Positions 17,380 through 27,026 of a stretch of DNA of 64,000 nt are shown in pieces. The notes beneath the pieces are model-generated. The model searched no databases. It was not told where the DNA came from and saw only the letters and a list, made by a program, of their open reading frames with translations. Source of the DNA: Bartonella vinsonii subsp. vinsonii (GTDB taxonomy: Bacteria > Pseudomonadota > Alphaproteobacteria > Rhizobiales > Rhizobiaceae); contig NZ_CADEAJ010000001.1 in assembly GCF_902825235.1 (NCBI RefSeq), positions 429,562-493,561 of the forward strand. The letters are read 5' to 3'. The first letter of the stretch is position 1. Each line of letters begins with the position of its first letter. The position numbers and the translations under genes were made by a program.

Positions 17380-18472
17380 TGCATAGGAATATTTGCAAGC
17401 TACGAGAATATCAAGAAATATGAACTTGAGGCATATATTCTTTTGAGAATTTGATCTATAAAAATGCTGAGCTGATATCTTAAAGCACTGAATGATTAAT
17501 AAAATCATAGAGAATAGGCACCATGCGATAGGGGAGATGATAATACGCAATTCTCTGCTTCATAATGATGTGTTTCCTAGTCAAACCTTTTCAGAATTTC
17601 TGTTGCGTTTTTAGTTTGCATCATGCTCTACTTTTTGAATAATATGTAAAATCAGAAAGAGTATAAGTTTTCATACGTTATCTCCAGCATGATCCTTAAT
17701 TCTTTTGTGTAAAAATTACTTGCGTAATAATGTGAAGATCAAGATGAAATCCTAAGATAGAGTGGGCATTCATCATTCCAAAATTGAGAATAATCAAAAT
17801 AAAATGTCTCACAAAATCAGTTCTGCTAACGACAAGCTGCTGTGGTTTTGCTAAACCATTTTTTATAGAGTTTAGTTTTTGTATTTTAATAATTATAAGG
17901 AAATAAGAGTATAAGCCAACACTCTATGGTCTTACAGATCATTTGTCTGCCAGAAACCAATTTTTATTTTATTGGTATGGATGTAAGGCTGAAAAATTGC
18001 CGCTTCATTTCCCTGCGAGGAGATGTTTTTATTGCGTGCATTATGATCGTAATAGAAAGATTGTGCTTATTTGAAAAGAGTTGGCAATGTGTTCTGTTTT
18101 TTGATCTGTACAAAGAAGATTTTCTGCTAGGATTTTGTCGTTTTAATGAAATTGGCTTTAGAAAAGCAGAAAATAAATGGCTCATGTATTAAAAATGATG
18201 AAACTTACGTAAGTTTGAGACAATACACGTTGAAGACCGAAAAGATGGGATTATTTTCTAACCTTTGTCTGTTTTCTTTGTATTGCTCTCGGAGAGGGAG
18301 CTGTGCAGTATTCACTAAAAAATAGATTAGGGTGTGGATCGCTTTATTGTATATCTACATAGATTTCTCTAGGATTTCTCCAGAAACCTTGGGATTTCAA
18401 AATAAGCAAGGGAATTCCTTTGTTAAAAGAGCGACTGATTCATAGACGATAAGAAGCGAAATGATATGTCAC
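17380..18472. other. Long intergenic stretch after the Trw island
   Basis: About 1.1 kb with no supported gene. One 88-codon open frame (17926-18192, +) has no ribosome-binding site near its ATG, an odd composition, and an equally open frame opposite it. The stretch may be eroded DNA at the island boundary, since convergent ends meet here. Confidence 0.55.
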
Positions 18473-19768
18473 TTAAAGTGGGAGTCCGTGAAGAAGACGT
18501 GGCGCATTGGGAGTGAGTCCGGAAGCTTCTTGAATGAAATATTTCTTTATTTTTGGTGCCTGATTGATAATTCCAAGACCGGCATCTCGGAGCAGGCGTA
18601 AGAGGAGATTATCATTGGAAAAAAGGTGATTAAGCCAATCATTACTCAAAGCCATACGGACAATTTCAAAACGTCTCCAGCTTTGATAGCGCTCTAAAGC
18701 AATGAGGGATCCAATATCAAGACCTAATCGTGCTGTTTCAATAATAACTTCAGCAAGTGCGGCGCTATCACGTAATCCTAAGTTGAGTCCTTGTCCTGCA
18801 ATGGGGTGGATTGTGTGGGCTGCATCTCCAATGAGAGCAAAACGAGGTTTAATGCATTGACGTGCTAAAGAAAGGCTTAAGGGAAAAATTTGTCGCTCTC
18901 CATTCCAAGAGAGTTTTCCAAGTTGATGACCAATGCGTTTTTCGAGTTCTGTTTCAAAAATAACAGCATCGGCCTTGAGGTAATATTGTGCAGTTTTATG
19001 ATGTTCATTCCATACAATAGCAGAGCGATTGCCTTTAAGAGGGAGAAGTGCAAAAGGTCCAGCGGGTAAGAAATGTTGAATTGCTTGACCATGATGGGGT
19101 TTTTCATGGTCAATTGTGCAAATGATTGCTGTTTGTTTATAGGAATGAGAAAAATTTTTAAGACCTGCTTTTTCACGTAATTTCGAATGTGCCCCGTTGG
19201 CGGCAATAAGCAACTTCGTTTGCCAAATTTCTTCATTGCTTAAAGTGACAGTTGTATGTTGATCTTCTTGATGAAAATCAATGACCTGCATGTTTGCAAT
19301 AAAAGTGATCTCCAGATCTTTCACACGTTTTTTTAAAGCTTTGATGAGTTCTCTATGTTCCACCATAGCAGCAAAGGGTTCGTTAGGAGTAACATCACCT
19401 TCAAAGGTTAAAAGCGTTGGTTTGACAGGATCATTGGCACAGGCATCGGTGATGATCATTGAATGAATGGGTTGTGCAGAGGGGGTTATATGCTCCCAAC
19501 ATTGCAGTTGTTTTAACATACGAATAGAAGCAGCAGAAAGGGCGATGGTTCGTATATGAGAAGTGGGGAGTTCTTCTTGAGGAGCAGCATCAACAATATT
19601 AATATTCAGATTAGGGGCTGCTTGCTTGAGCGCTATTGCTAAAGTGAGACCAACAGCTGCCCCCCCTGCAATAAGAAGATCGCATTGTCTGATACTTTTA
19701 TTGGAACTTGTTTTTTTATGGGGTTTTACATTTTTATTGGGATGAGGATACACAACGCTTCGTTCCAT
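18473..19768 (-). CDS. ubiH: UbiH/UbiF-type FAD-dependent ubiquinone hydroxylase
   Basis: Flavin monooxygenase adding a hydroxyl group to the ubiquinone ring precursor. The 431 residues include a roughly 28-residue basic leader, the FAD-binding motif GGAAVG at about 35-40, and the second FAD motif GDAAHTIHPIAGQGLNLGLRD at about residues 310-330, which defines the UbiH/COQ6 family. Which ring carbon it acts on cannot be told. The ATG lacks a clear ribosome-binding site, so the true start could lie a little downstream. Confidence 0.88.
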   Translation of the reverse strand: MERSVVYPHPNKNVKPHKKTSSNKSIRQCDLLIAGGAAVGLTLAIALKQAAPNLNINIVDAAPQEELPTSHIRTIALSAASIRMLKQLQCWEHITPSAQPIHSMIITDACANDPVKPTLLTFEGDVTPNEPFAAMVEHRELIKALKKRVKDLEITFIANMQVIDFHQEDQHTTVTLSNEEIWQTKLLIAANGAHSKLREKAGLKNFSHSYKQTAIICTIDHEKPHHGQAIQHFLPAGPFALLPLKGNRSAIVWNEHHKTAQYYLKADAVIFETELEKRIGHQLGKLSWNGERQIFPLSLSLARQCIKPRFALIGDAAHTIHPIAGQGLNLGLRDSAALAEVIIETARLGLDIGSLIALERYQSWRRFEIVRMALSNDWLNHLFSNDNLLLRLLRDAGLGIINQAPKIKKYFIQEASGLTPNAPRLLHGLPL

Positions 19769-20220
19769 TGTTGGCAGTTTGTTTTCTTTATAAACAGAAT
19801 ATCTTTTTTAATATTACTTTTTCTACACTCTTTACTATTCCCTCTTTGCTTTAAAGGACGCACTTTTTTCTGCGTATTGGTTTATAAACAGGTTGGCTTT
19901 TTTTAATTTATTCTTTCTGCTGATTATTGATGAATTCATTCCATAACTTTACTTCATAACTTTGACTAGGAAAATTTTGCCCTGAATATTCCCTATCAAC
20001 TTTACACTTTATCAATGCAAAAGAAAACGGAAATAAGACAGAAATAATGTGATCTTTTTAAGATGCAATAAAAGCCTCTTCTGTTACTGTTTTGAAGGAT
20101 CATGTTTTATAAGCATAGTAGAGAAATTGTTATGATTACGATGGTTAAAACTGTGTTAATATTTTAGGGTCATAATTCTATAACTCTTTAATGCGAGAAT
20201 TTTGTATTTGGAATTGATGG
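19769..20220. other. Divergent intergenic region between ubiH and ftsK
   Basis: About 450 bp of AT-rich DNA that should hold promoters for both flanking genes. No convincing consensus promoter, hairpin or small gene was seen. Confidence 0.5.
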
Positions 20221-22656
20221 ATGCACCAAGGTTCTTCTCCCTATGATTCATTAGAAGCACAAAAATCTTACAGTTCACGGCTCGTTGAAATGTTTTTGCG
20301 CCAGATTGGTGTTTTCATTGGGCTTGGGCTTTTTGGATTCCTTGTTTTTTGTGTTTGTGCTTTGGCAACTTGGAATGCAGCAGATCCATCATTAACCCAT
20401 GCAAGTCCAAATAAAGTTACAAATTTTATGGGATGGCCAGGGGCAATTTTTTCAGATTTTGTTATGCAATTTTTGGGTTTAGCAAGTCTTGGTGTTTTGT
20501 TGCCGCCATTATTTTGGTCGTTTCTTTTGTTGGCACAAAAGGATATCCATCATTTGATTTTTCGCCTTTTTTTGTGGGGAGTATCAACGGTTTGTTTTTT
20601 AGTTTCTTTTGCCCTTATGACACCTGTTGCTTCTTTTACGTATTGGCCATTGCCGATGGGGTTGGGAGGCGTTTTGGGGGATAAAATTCTCAGCGCTGTT
20701 TATTCACTTTTTCCAGTCTTTTTTTCTCCATTTCAGAACGTGCTCTTGGGGATGGCTTTTAGCCTTTTAGGTTTTTTAATAGCTGCTTTTGCGGGCAATG
20801 TGGTATGGAGACGGCGTATAGATAAAAGGAAAATAAAAAAAGTTCAAAAGAAGGAAGTCGTTGATCCTCTCTTTAATATGTCAGAAGATGCAGAAGATAC
20901 AGAACATATTGAAGAGAGGGGGCGCTATGGTTTTTTTGCTACAACTTTGGGAGCTATTTTACATCTTTTTTATTTTTTACAAGCGCGTTTTTTTCGTTTC
21001 TTCTCTATCAAGCGCTCTCAGAAACAAGGAAAGGCATTTGATCGGATTGAACCAATTTTCGTGGATGAAAAAACAAAATGTCAGGGAAATCAAGAGAAGG
21101 GTCCTCCCGTTAAAAACCGTGTTTCTAAGTCTATAACGGCTTCTTCAAACGGTCGTTTTCTTCTTCCACTTTTGGATTATCTTTCAGTTTCTCCGCCGGC
21201 GGCAAGGGATGCAAAACTTTCACCTGCTGCTTTGAAAGCCAATTCTCATGAACTTGAAGGTGTTTTGTTAGATTTTGGGGTCAAGGGAAAAATTATTGAT
21301 GCACGCCCTGGACCGGTGGTGACCTTGTATGAATTTGAACCCGCTGCTGGTATTAAATCTTCTCGTATTATTGGGTTATCAGATGATATTGCCCGCTCTA
21401 TGCGTGCGATTTCAGCGCGTGTTGCTGTGGTTCCAGGGCGTAATGTGATTGGAATAGAATTGCCCAATGCAAAACGTGAGATGGTGTATTTGCGGGATAT
21501 GTTGCAAGCGCGAGAATTTGTGGAAAGCAAAGCAAAATTAGGGCTTGCTTTGGGGAAGACAATTGGCGGGGAAACGGTGATTGCGGATTTAGCGAAAATG
21601 CCGCATCTTTTGGTGGCAGGCACTACAGGCTCGGGAAAATCTGTTGCCATTAATACCATGATTTTGTCTCTGCTGTATCGGATGACACCTGAACAATGTC
21701 GCCTCATTATGGTAGATCCTAAAATGCTTGAACTTTCCGTTTATGATGGCATTCCCCATTTGTTAACACCCGTGGTAACGGACCCTAAAAAAGCTGTCAT
21801 TGCACTGAAATGGGCTGTGCGTGAAATGGAAGAGCGCTACAGCAAAATGTCAAAAGTGGGTGTCCGCAATATTGATGGCTTTAATGCGCGTCTTAGGGAA
21901 GCAGAAGGGCAGGGTGAGACAATGACGCGCACAATTCAAGTGGGGTTTGATCATGAAACCGGTGAGCCCCTTTATGAGACCGAAACACTTGATTTTAGTC
22001 CTATGCCTTATATCGTTGTCATTATTGATGAAATGGCCGATTTGATGATGGTTGCTGGTAAAGACATTGAAGGAGCCGTTCAACGCCTTGCACAAATGGC
22101 ACGTGCTGCTGGTATCCATGTGATTATGGCGACTCAGCGCCCTTCGGTGGACGTCATTACTGGAACCATTAAAGCCAATTTCCCTACACGCATCTCTTTT
22201 TCTGTCAGTTCAAAAATTGATAGTAGGACAATTCTTGGCGAACAGGGCGCTGAGCAATTGTTAGGACAAGGAGATATGCTCTTTATGATGGGAGGAGGGC
22301 GTATCCAGCGGGTTCATGGGCCTTTTGTGGCGGATGATGAAGTGGAGCAGGTAGTGGCACATCTCAAAGCACAAGCGCTGCCTGACTATCTGGAAACCAT
22401 TACAGAAGAGATTACAGAAAATAGTGCGGATGTTTCCTTAACTTCTCCTGCAGCAGATGATCCCTATAGTCAAGCTGTTGCTATTGTTCTTCGGGATCGT
22501 AAGGCTTCAACTTCTTATATTCAACGCCGTTTAGGCATCGGCTATAACCGTGCTGCTACATTAATTGAGCGGATGGAAGAAGAAGGCATCATTAGTGCGG
22601 CAAATCATGCGGGGAAACGAGAGGTTTTGATCCCTTCTGAAGAAGAACGCTTTTGA
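20221..22656 (+). CDS. ftsK: DNA translocase FtsK
   Basis: Septum-located motor that pumps chromosome termini apart and triggers XerCD dimer resolution at division. The 811 residues show a four-span membrane domain within the first 210, a charged linker, the RecA-like motor with Walker A GTTGSGKS at 467-474 and Walker B VVIIDEMADLMM near 600, and a C-terminal winged-helix gamma domain (TSYIQRRLGIGYNRA) that reads KOPS sites. The gene heads the common Rhizobiales order ftsK-lolA-xthA. Confidence 0.97.
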   Translation: MHQGSSPYDSLEAQKSYSSRLVEMFLRQIGVFIGLGLFGFLVFCVCALATWNAADPSLTHASPNKVTNFMGWPGAIFSDFVMQFLGLASLGVLLPPLFWSFLLLAQKDIHHLIFRLFLWGVSTVCFLVSFALMTPVASFTYWPLPMGLGGVLGDKILSAVYSLFPVFFSPFQNVLLGMAFSLLGFLIAAFAGNVVWRRRIDKRKIKKVQKKEVVDPLFNMSEDAEDTEHIEERGRYGFFATTLGAILHLFYFLQARFFRFFSIKRSQKQGKAFDRIEPIFVDEKTKCQGNQEKGPPVKNRVSKSITASSNGRFLLPLLDYLSVSPPAARDAKLSPAALKANSHELEGVLLDFGVKGKIIDARPGPVVTLYEFEPAAGIKSSRIIGLSDDIARSMRAISARVAVVPGRNVIGIELPNAKREMVYLRDMLQAREFVESKAKLGLALGKTIGGETVIADLAKMPHLLVAGTTGSGKSVAINTMILSLLYRMTPEQCRLIMVDPKMLELSVYDGIPHLLTPVVTDPKKAVIALKWAVREMEERYSKMSKVGVRNIDGFNARLREAEGQGETMTRTIQVGFDHETGEPLYETETLDFSPMPYIVVIIDEMADLMMVAGKDIEGAVQRLAQMARAAGIHVIMATQRPSVDVITGTIKANFPTRISFSVSSKIDSRTILGEQGAEQLLGQGDMLFMMGGGRIQRVHGPFVADDEVEQVVAHLKAQALPDYLETITEEITENSADVSLTSPAADDPYSQAVAIVLRDRKASTSYIQRRLGIGYNRAATLIERMEEEGIISAANHAGKREVLIPSEEERF

Positions 22657-22769
22657 AATAAAAATCTTTTGATAGTCTTTTCAAACAATATCTTTATCTT
22701 TCAAAGAAGGATATTCTTTTTATCATTATAAGATATAAGATAAATGAATATTCTTTGGGAGCATTTTTT

Positions 22770-23399
22770 ATGAAAACGTCTTTTTCACCACAAAAAAGAG
22801 TTATTGGGTTTGTGGTAATTATTGTCTTTTGGTGCTTAACTTTTCCTGCTTTTTCGCAATCATCTAATAAAGTTGTCATGGCATCCAATAAAGTGGCAAG
22901 AGCACAAAATATAGCTAATAACTTTGCCGCAATTAAAACAATGACAGGTGATTTTATTCAGTTTAGTCCAAAGGGTAAAATGTCTCAGGGGACATTTTAT
23001 TTAGAGCGTCCAGGGAAAATTCGTTTTATTTACAAAAAAATACCCTTACAGATTATTGCAGATGGTCAATTCGTAGGAGTTAACAATCGTGCTCTGAATA
23101 CTTGGAATTTTTCACAACTTTTTCAAACACCGATGAAATTTCTATTAGATAATAAAATTGATGTATCCTCAGGGCGTTTGTTAGCATTTCGTGAAGTTCC
23201 AGGAGCCGTGACAATTGTTCTGCGTGATAAAACTATTGGGGCAGGGCAAATAAGAATGGTTTTTGATTCCAAAAATTATGATTTACGCCAATGGACAATT
23301 GTTGATCAACAGAATTTGGAAACCACTGTTCAAATTATGAATGTAAGGACGGGCGTTCGGTTTGCTGATGGGATGTTCACACTTCCCGCTAAGAAATAA
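22770..23399 (+). CDS. lolA: Outer-membrane lipoprotein carrier LolA
   Basis: Periplasmic chaperone moving lipoproteins from LolCDE to the outer membrane. The ATG at 22770 follows TGGGAG at 8 bp; a TTG five codons earlier is rejected. The 209-residue protein has a signal peptide ending AFSQS, then the family motifs TMTGDFIQFSPKGKMSQGTF and ERPGKIRFIY. It sits 113 bp behind ftsK and 31 bp ahead of the xthA start. Confidence 0.93.
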   Translation: MKTSFSPQKRVIGFVVIIVFWCLTFPAFSQSSNKVVMASNKVARAQNIANNFAAIKTMTGDFIQFSPKGKMSQGTFYLERPGKIRFIYKKIPLQIIADGQFVGVNNRALNTWNFSQLFQTPMKFLLDNKIDVSSGRLLAFREVPGAVTIVLRDKTIGAGQIRMVFDSKNYDLRQWTIVDQQNLETTVQIMNVRTGVRFADGMFTLPAKK

Positions 23400-23430
23400 T
23401 GCGCTCCCTTCAACATTGGAATTGAAACAG

Positions 23431-24240
23431 ATGTTTTTTCGTCTTGCTACTTGGAATATTAATTCTATCCGTTTACGTCTTGCACAGATTTTTCAGTATT
23501 TAGATCTATTTCCTGCGGATATTTTATGTCTTCAAGAAACAAAATGTCCAGATGCTCTCTTTCCAAGGGAGGCTTTTGAAGCAGCGGGTTATAGGCATAT
23601 CGCATTGAGTGGACAAAAGTCTTACAACGGTGTGGCAATTGTTTCACGCTTACCTTTTAAGAGTGTTGAAAAACGTTTCTTTTGTCAAAAACAAGATTGT
23701 CGTTACATTTCAGTGATTGTTGAAGTTTATGGAAGAGACATACAAATTCATAATTTTTATGTTCCTGCTGGGGGGGATGTGCCTGATGCGCAGGTGAATG
23801 AAAAATTCCGTCATAAACTTGATTTTTTAGAAGAAATGTCTTTCGTTCGGGCGGATCAGGGAAATGATTTTTCTTCTCTTTTGGTGGGGGATTTGAATAT
23901 TGCTCCTTTGCCAGAGGATGTTTGGTCTCATCAGCAATTATTGAAGGTTGTAAGCCATACACCCATTGAGACTGAGCGTTTACAAGCTTTATGTTGCCAA
24001 GGAGGGTGGGTTGATCTCATGCGGTTGCATATTCCCGTTCCTACCAAGCTTTACACATGGTGGAGTTATCGTGCACGCGATTGGGCGTTTGCTGATCGTG
24101 GGCGGCGGCTTGATCATATTTGGTCCTCTCCAGATCTTGCGTCTTTTGTTAAGGATCTTGCAATTTTTCGTAGTTCACGGGGGTGGAATCAACCCTCAGA
24201 TCACGTTCCTGTGCAAACTGTATTTGATTTTTCACAATAA
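23431..24240 (+). CDS. xthA: Exodeoxyribonuclease III
   Basis: Apurinic/apyrimidinic endonuclease and 3' exonuclease of base excision repair. The open frame extends back into lolA, but the ATG at 23431 gives the family start FRLATWNINSIRLR. The 269 residues carry all landmarks: LQETK (metal-binding Glu), YNGVAIVSR, NFYVPAGG, VGDLNIAP, YTWWSYR and the terminal SDHVPV histidine. The order after ftsK and lolA is conserved in relatives. Confidence 0.96.
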   Translation: MFFRLATWNINSIRLRLAQIFQYLDLFPADILCLQETKCPDALFPREAFEAAGYRHIALSGQKSYNGVAIVSRLPFKSVEKRFFCQKQDCRYISVIVEVYGRDIQIHNFYVPAGGDVPDAQVNEKFRHKLDFLEEMSFVRADQGNDFSSLLVGDLNIAPLPEDVWSHQQLLKVVSHTPIETERLQALCCQGGWVDLMRLHIPVPTKLYTWWSYRARDWAFADRGRRLDHIWSSPDLASFVKDLAIFRSSRGWNQPSDHVPVQTVFDFSQ

Positions 24241-24306
24241 GTTTGAAATAAGAACATAGTAAATGAAGTATTAATAGATTGATTCTGAAAACATATGGGA
24301 GCATGG

Positions 24307-25800
24307 ATGCAGATCAAAAGTCTAGAGTGGGTGACTTCTAACAGATCGCTTTATAGTGTTTTGTTGTGTTTTTTTATCTTATCAGGATGTATGGTTGGTC
24401 CTAATTATAAGAAAACATTTTTTCGTGTTCCAACAAGTTGGGGAGAGCAAACTGCACAGACTGCGGGACGTTCAGTTGCGCTTGCTGGGTGGTGGCGGCA
24501 TTTGAATGATCCTGTTTTAAATACATTAATGGATTCTGCGATTTCTGGAAACAATAATGTGGCTGTTGCCAAAGCACGAATTCGCGAGGCACGCGCGAAT
24601 TTAGGGCAAGCTAGGGGACCTCTTTTGCCGAATATATCAGGTTCAGTTTCAGCAGATCGTTCTGGCTATCTGGAATCTCCTGCTATTATGACCCAATATA
24701 TGAATCACTATAATAGTAGTTTTGATGCGAGTTGGGAGCTTGATTTTTTTGGTGGATATAAAAGAGCGATTGAAGCAGCCCGTTATGGCTTTGAAGCCGC
24801 TATAGAAGATATGCGTGCTACCATGGTGACATTGTTGGGAGATGTCGCAACAAATTATGTTCAAATGCGCGGTTGGCAGCAAAAGTTGCTCATTGTGCGG
24901 CAAATTGCTGTATCACAACGCAAAACATATGAATTGATGCGCGCCAAATTGAAGGCTGGTGATGTTTCGGAACTCGATGTTTCCAATGCACAAGCACAAA
25001 TGGCTAATACAGAAGCCGATATAGCACAGATGGAAGCGAATGTGGCAATGAGCATTCATCGTCTTTCCATCTTGACGGGTCATGTCCCTATGGCTTTGAA
25101 GGACCTTCTGCAAAAAAATGCAAAACAAGCAAAAATTCCGCAACCAAAATGGCCAATACCAGCAGGAATTCCGGCTGATATTTTGTTGACACGTCCAGAT
25201 TTACGGCGGGCTGAGCGCCAATATGCACAAGCGACAGCGCGGATTGGTCAACGTGAGGCAGAACGTTATCCATCACTCACTTTAACAGGGAATATTTCAA
25301 CAACACCGGAGACAATTCATGAATTATGGAAGACATCAACAATTTCTTGGTTGTTGAAACCCGGTCTTCGTTTTCCTTTTTTTAATGGGGGACAGATTGA
25401 GGCTTCTATTGCTATAGCGCGGGCACAGCGTGATCAAGCTTTTATTACTTATCGGGCTGCTGTGTTGGAAGCATTAGAAGATGTGGAAAATGCGCTTGTG
25501 AGATTAACCAAAGAACATCAGCGTCTAGAGAAGCTTATTATTGCAAATAAAGCTTCGCTGCATTCTTTAAAACTTTCTCGAAGCCTTTTTGAAAATGGAA
25601 ATACCAGCTTCCTTGAGTTGTTAAATGCTAATCGCTCCTATTATTCTGCGCAAATGGCTCTTAAAGATAGCCGTGTTTCTTTGGTTACTCAATATATTGC
25701 ACTTATGAAAGCGTTGGGTGGTGGCTGGGATGGCGTTGTTGATGTGTATCGTCCAGAGGTTGTTGATGCTACATCCCGTTCGCGTGCAAAGGTGGGATAA
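24307..25800 (+). CDS. NodT/TolC-family outer-membrane efflux lipoprotein
   Basis: Trimeric outer-membrane channel for tripartite export. The ATG at 24307 is preferred over 24295 because GGAG sits between them. The 497-residue protein has a signal sequence with lipobox LSGC and the typical start MVGPNYKK. Two OEP repeats follow, each with long helical coiled regions (for example ARLKAGDVSELDVSNAQAQ-like spacing and the second at FENGNTSFLELLNANRSYY). The stop overlaps the macA start, so it belongs to the macAB unit. Confidence 0.93.
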   Translation: MQIKSLEWVTSNRSLYSVLLCFFILSGCMVGPNYKKTFFRVPTSWGEQTAQTAGRSVALAGWWRHLNDPVLNTLMDSAISGNNNVAVAKARIREARANLGQARGPLLPNISGSVSADRSGYLESPAIMTQYMNHYNSSFDASWELDFFGGYKRAIEAARYGFEAAIEDMRATMVTLLGDVATNYVQMRGWQQKLLIVRQIAVSQRKTYELMRAKLKAGDVSELDVSNAQAQMANTEADIAQMEANVAMSIHRLSILTGHVPMALKDLLQKNAKQAKIPQPKWPIPAGIPADILLTRPDLRRAERQYAQATARIGQREAERYPSLTLTGNISTTPETIHELWKTSTISWLLKPGLRFPFFNGGQIEASIAIARAQRDQAFITYRAAVLEALEDVENALVRLTKEHQRLEKLIIANKASLHSLKLSRSLFENGNTSFLELLNANRSYYSAQMALKDSRVSLVTQYIALMKALGGGWDGVVDVYRPEVVDATSRSRAKVG

Positions 25801-27023
25801 TGAAAAAAAACTTACTCAAAAATTTCATTACAAAACGCAAAAAACTTTCCTTATTTTTAACCGTTATATTTCTTATTGTTTTGTTATTATGGTTGCGTTC
25901 TGTTTTTTTTGGAACATCAACACCAGCTTATATGACCGCGGTGGTGAAACGTGGTGATATCGAGGAAAGTGTTTTGGCTTCTGGTCTTGTACGCCCTTAC
26001 CGGTTGGTTGCTGTTGGTGCACGTGCAACAGGGCGGGTGGTGTCAATGCGCGTTTCCCCTGGAAGTGTGGTGAAAGAAGGGGATCTCTTGGCAGAAATTG
26101 ATCCTGTAGATCAAGAAAATGATCTAAAAAGAAAAAAAGCAGCATTATCGCACTATGAGGCGAGTTTAGTAGAACAAGAAGCTTACCTTTCTCTTGCACA
26201 GAAAAATTTAGAACGTCAGAAAAAAATGATTGAATCACACGCGATTTCACGAGCTAATCTCGATGATGCTGCGACACAAGTGAAAATACGCGAAGCGCAA
26301 ATTGCGCAACTTCGTCAACAAATTGTACAAGCACAAATTGATGTGGACAGTGCAGAGGTTAATTTGGGTTATACGCGGGTAACCGCTCCTTCAGCGGGAA
26401 CAGTTTTAGCAACAATTGTAGAAGAAGGGCAGAATGTCAATGCGGTTCAGTCGGCACCGACAATTGTGATTTTAGGTGATTTGTCAAAGATGACCATTAA
26501 AGCACAAATTTCAGAAGCTGATATTCTTAAAGTTCAAGATGGGCAACCTCTTTATTTCACAGTTTTAGGCAATTCGCAGCGTCGTTATGAGGGAACTTTA
26601 GAGAGGGTAGAGCCAGCTCCTGAATCCATTCGTGCGGATGTGAGTATTAATCCTGGTGTGATGGATTCTAGTGCTTTATCATCATCGGCTATCTATTATA
26701 ATGGGATTATCCACGTTGATAATAATGATAATTTTCTGCGAACTTATATGACTGCGCAAATTCATATTATATTAGGTCGTGCTCAGAATGTTTTGTTGGT
26801 TCCAAGTGATGCTTTACGGGATGAAACAAAAGACCGTAAAGCATGGGTTTCTGTTTTGGAGGGGCGAAACAAAGTGGTTACTAAACAGGTGACGATTGGA
26901 CTTAATAATAAGGTGGTGGCAGAGGTTGTTTCAGGGCTAAAAGAGGGTGATGTGGTTATCACGGGTGCGCGTAATGGTGTGATGCCAGATATCCCTGATG
27001 TCCACAGCAAAGATGAAAGCTAA
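25800..27023 (+). CDS. macA: MacA-type membrane fusion protein
   Basis: Periplasmic adaptor joining the MacB ABC transporter to an outer-membrane channel. The 407 residues have one N-terminal membrane span (about 19-37), a biotinyl-lipoyl half motif, a helical hairpin (residues 100-180), the second lipoyl half VTAPSAGTVL, and beta-barrel and membrane-proximal domains. TAATG overlap with the preceding channel gene and 3 bp spacing to macB show one operon. Substrate unknown. Confidence 0.92.
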   Translation: MKKNLLKNFITKRKKLSLFLTVIFLIVLLLWLRSVFFGTSTPAYMTAVVKRGDIEESVLASGLVRPYRLVAVGARATGRVVSMRVSPGSVVKEGDLLAEIDPVDQENDLKRKKAALSHYEASLVEQEAYLSLAQKNLERQKKMIESHAISRANLDDAATQVKIREAQIAQLRQQIVQAQIDVDSAEVNLGYTRVTAPSAGTVLATIVEEGQNVNAVQSAPTIVILGDLSKMTIKAQISEADILKVQDGQPLYFTVLGNSQRRYEGTLERVEPAPESIRADVSINPGVMDSSALSSSAIYYNGIIHVDNNDNFLRTYMTAQIHIILGRAQNVLLVPSDALRDETKDRKAWVSVLEGRNKVVTKQVTIGLNNKVVAEVVSGLKEGDVVITGARNGVMPDIPDVHSKDES

Positions 27024-27026
27024 AGC

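Noticed and set aside
17926..18192. 88-codon open frame on the plus strand in the island boundary
   Set aside because: No ribosome-binding site near the ATG, biased composition rich in Phe, Cys and Ile, and an equally open frame on the opposite strand.
23362..23430. Longer N-terminus for exonuclease III
   Set aside because: The extra 23 codons overlap the lolA end in another frame and are not part of the conserved protein, which begins at the ATG at 23431.
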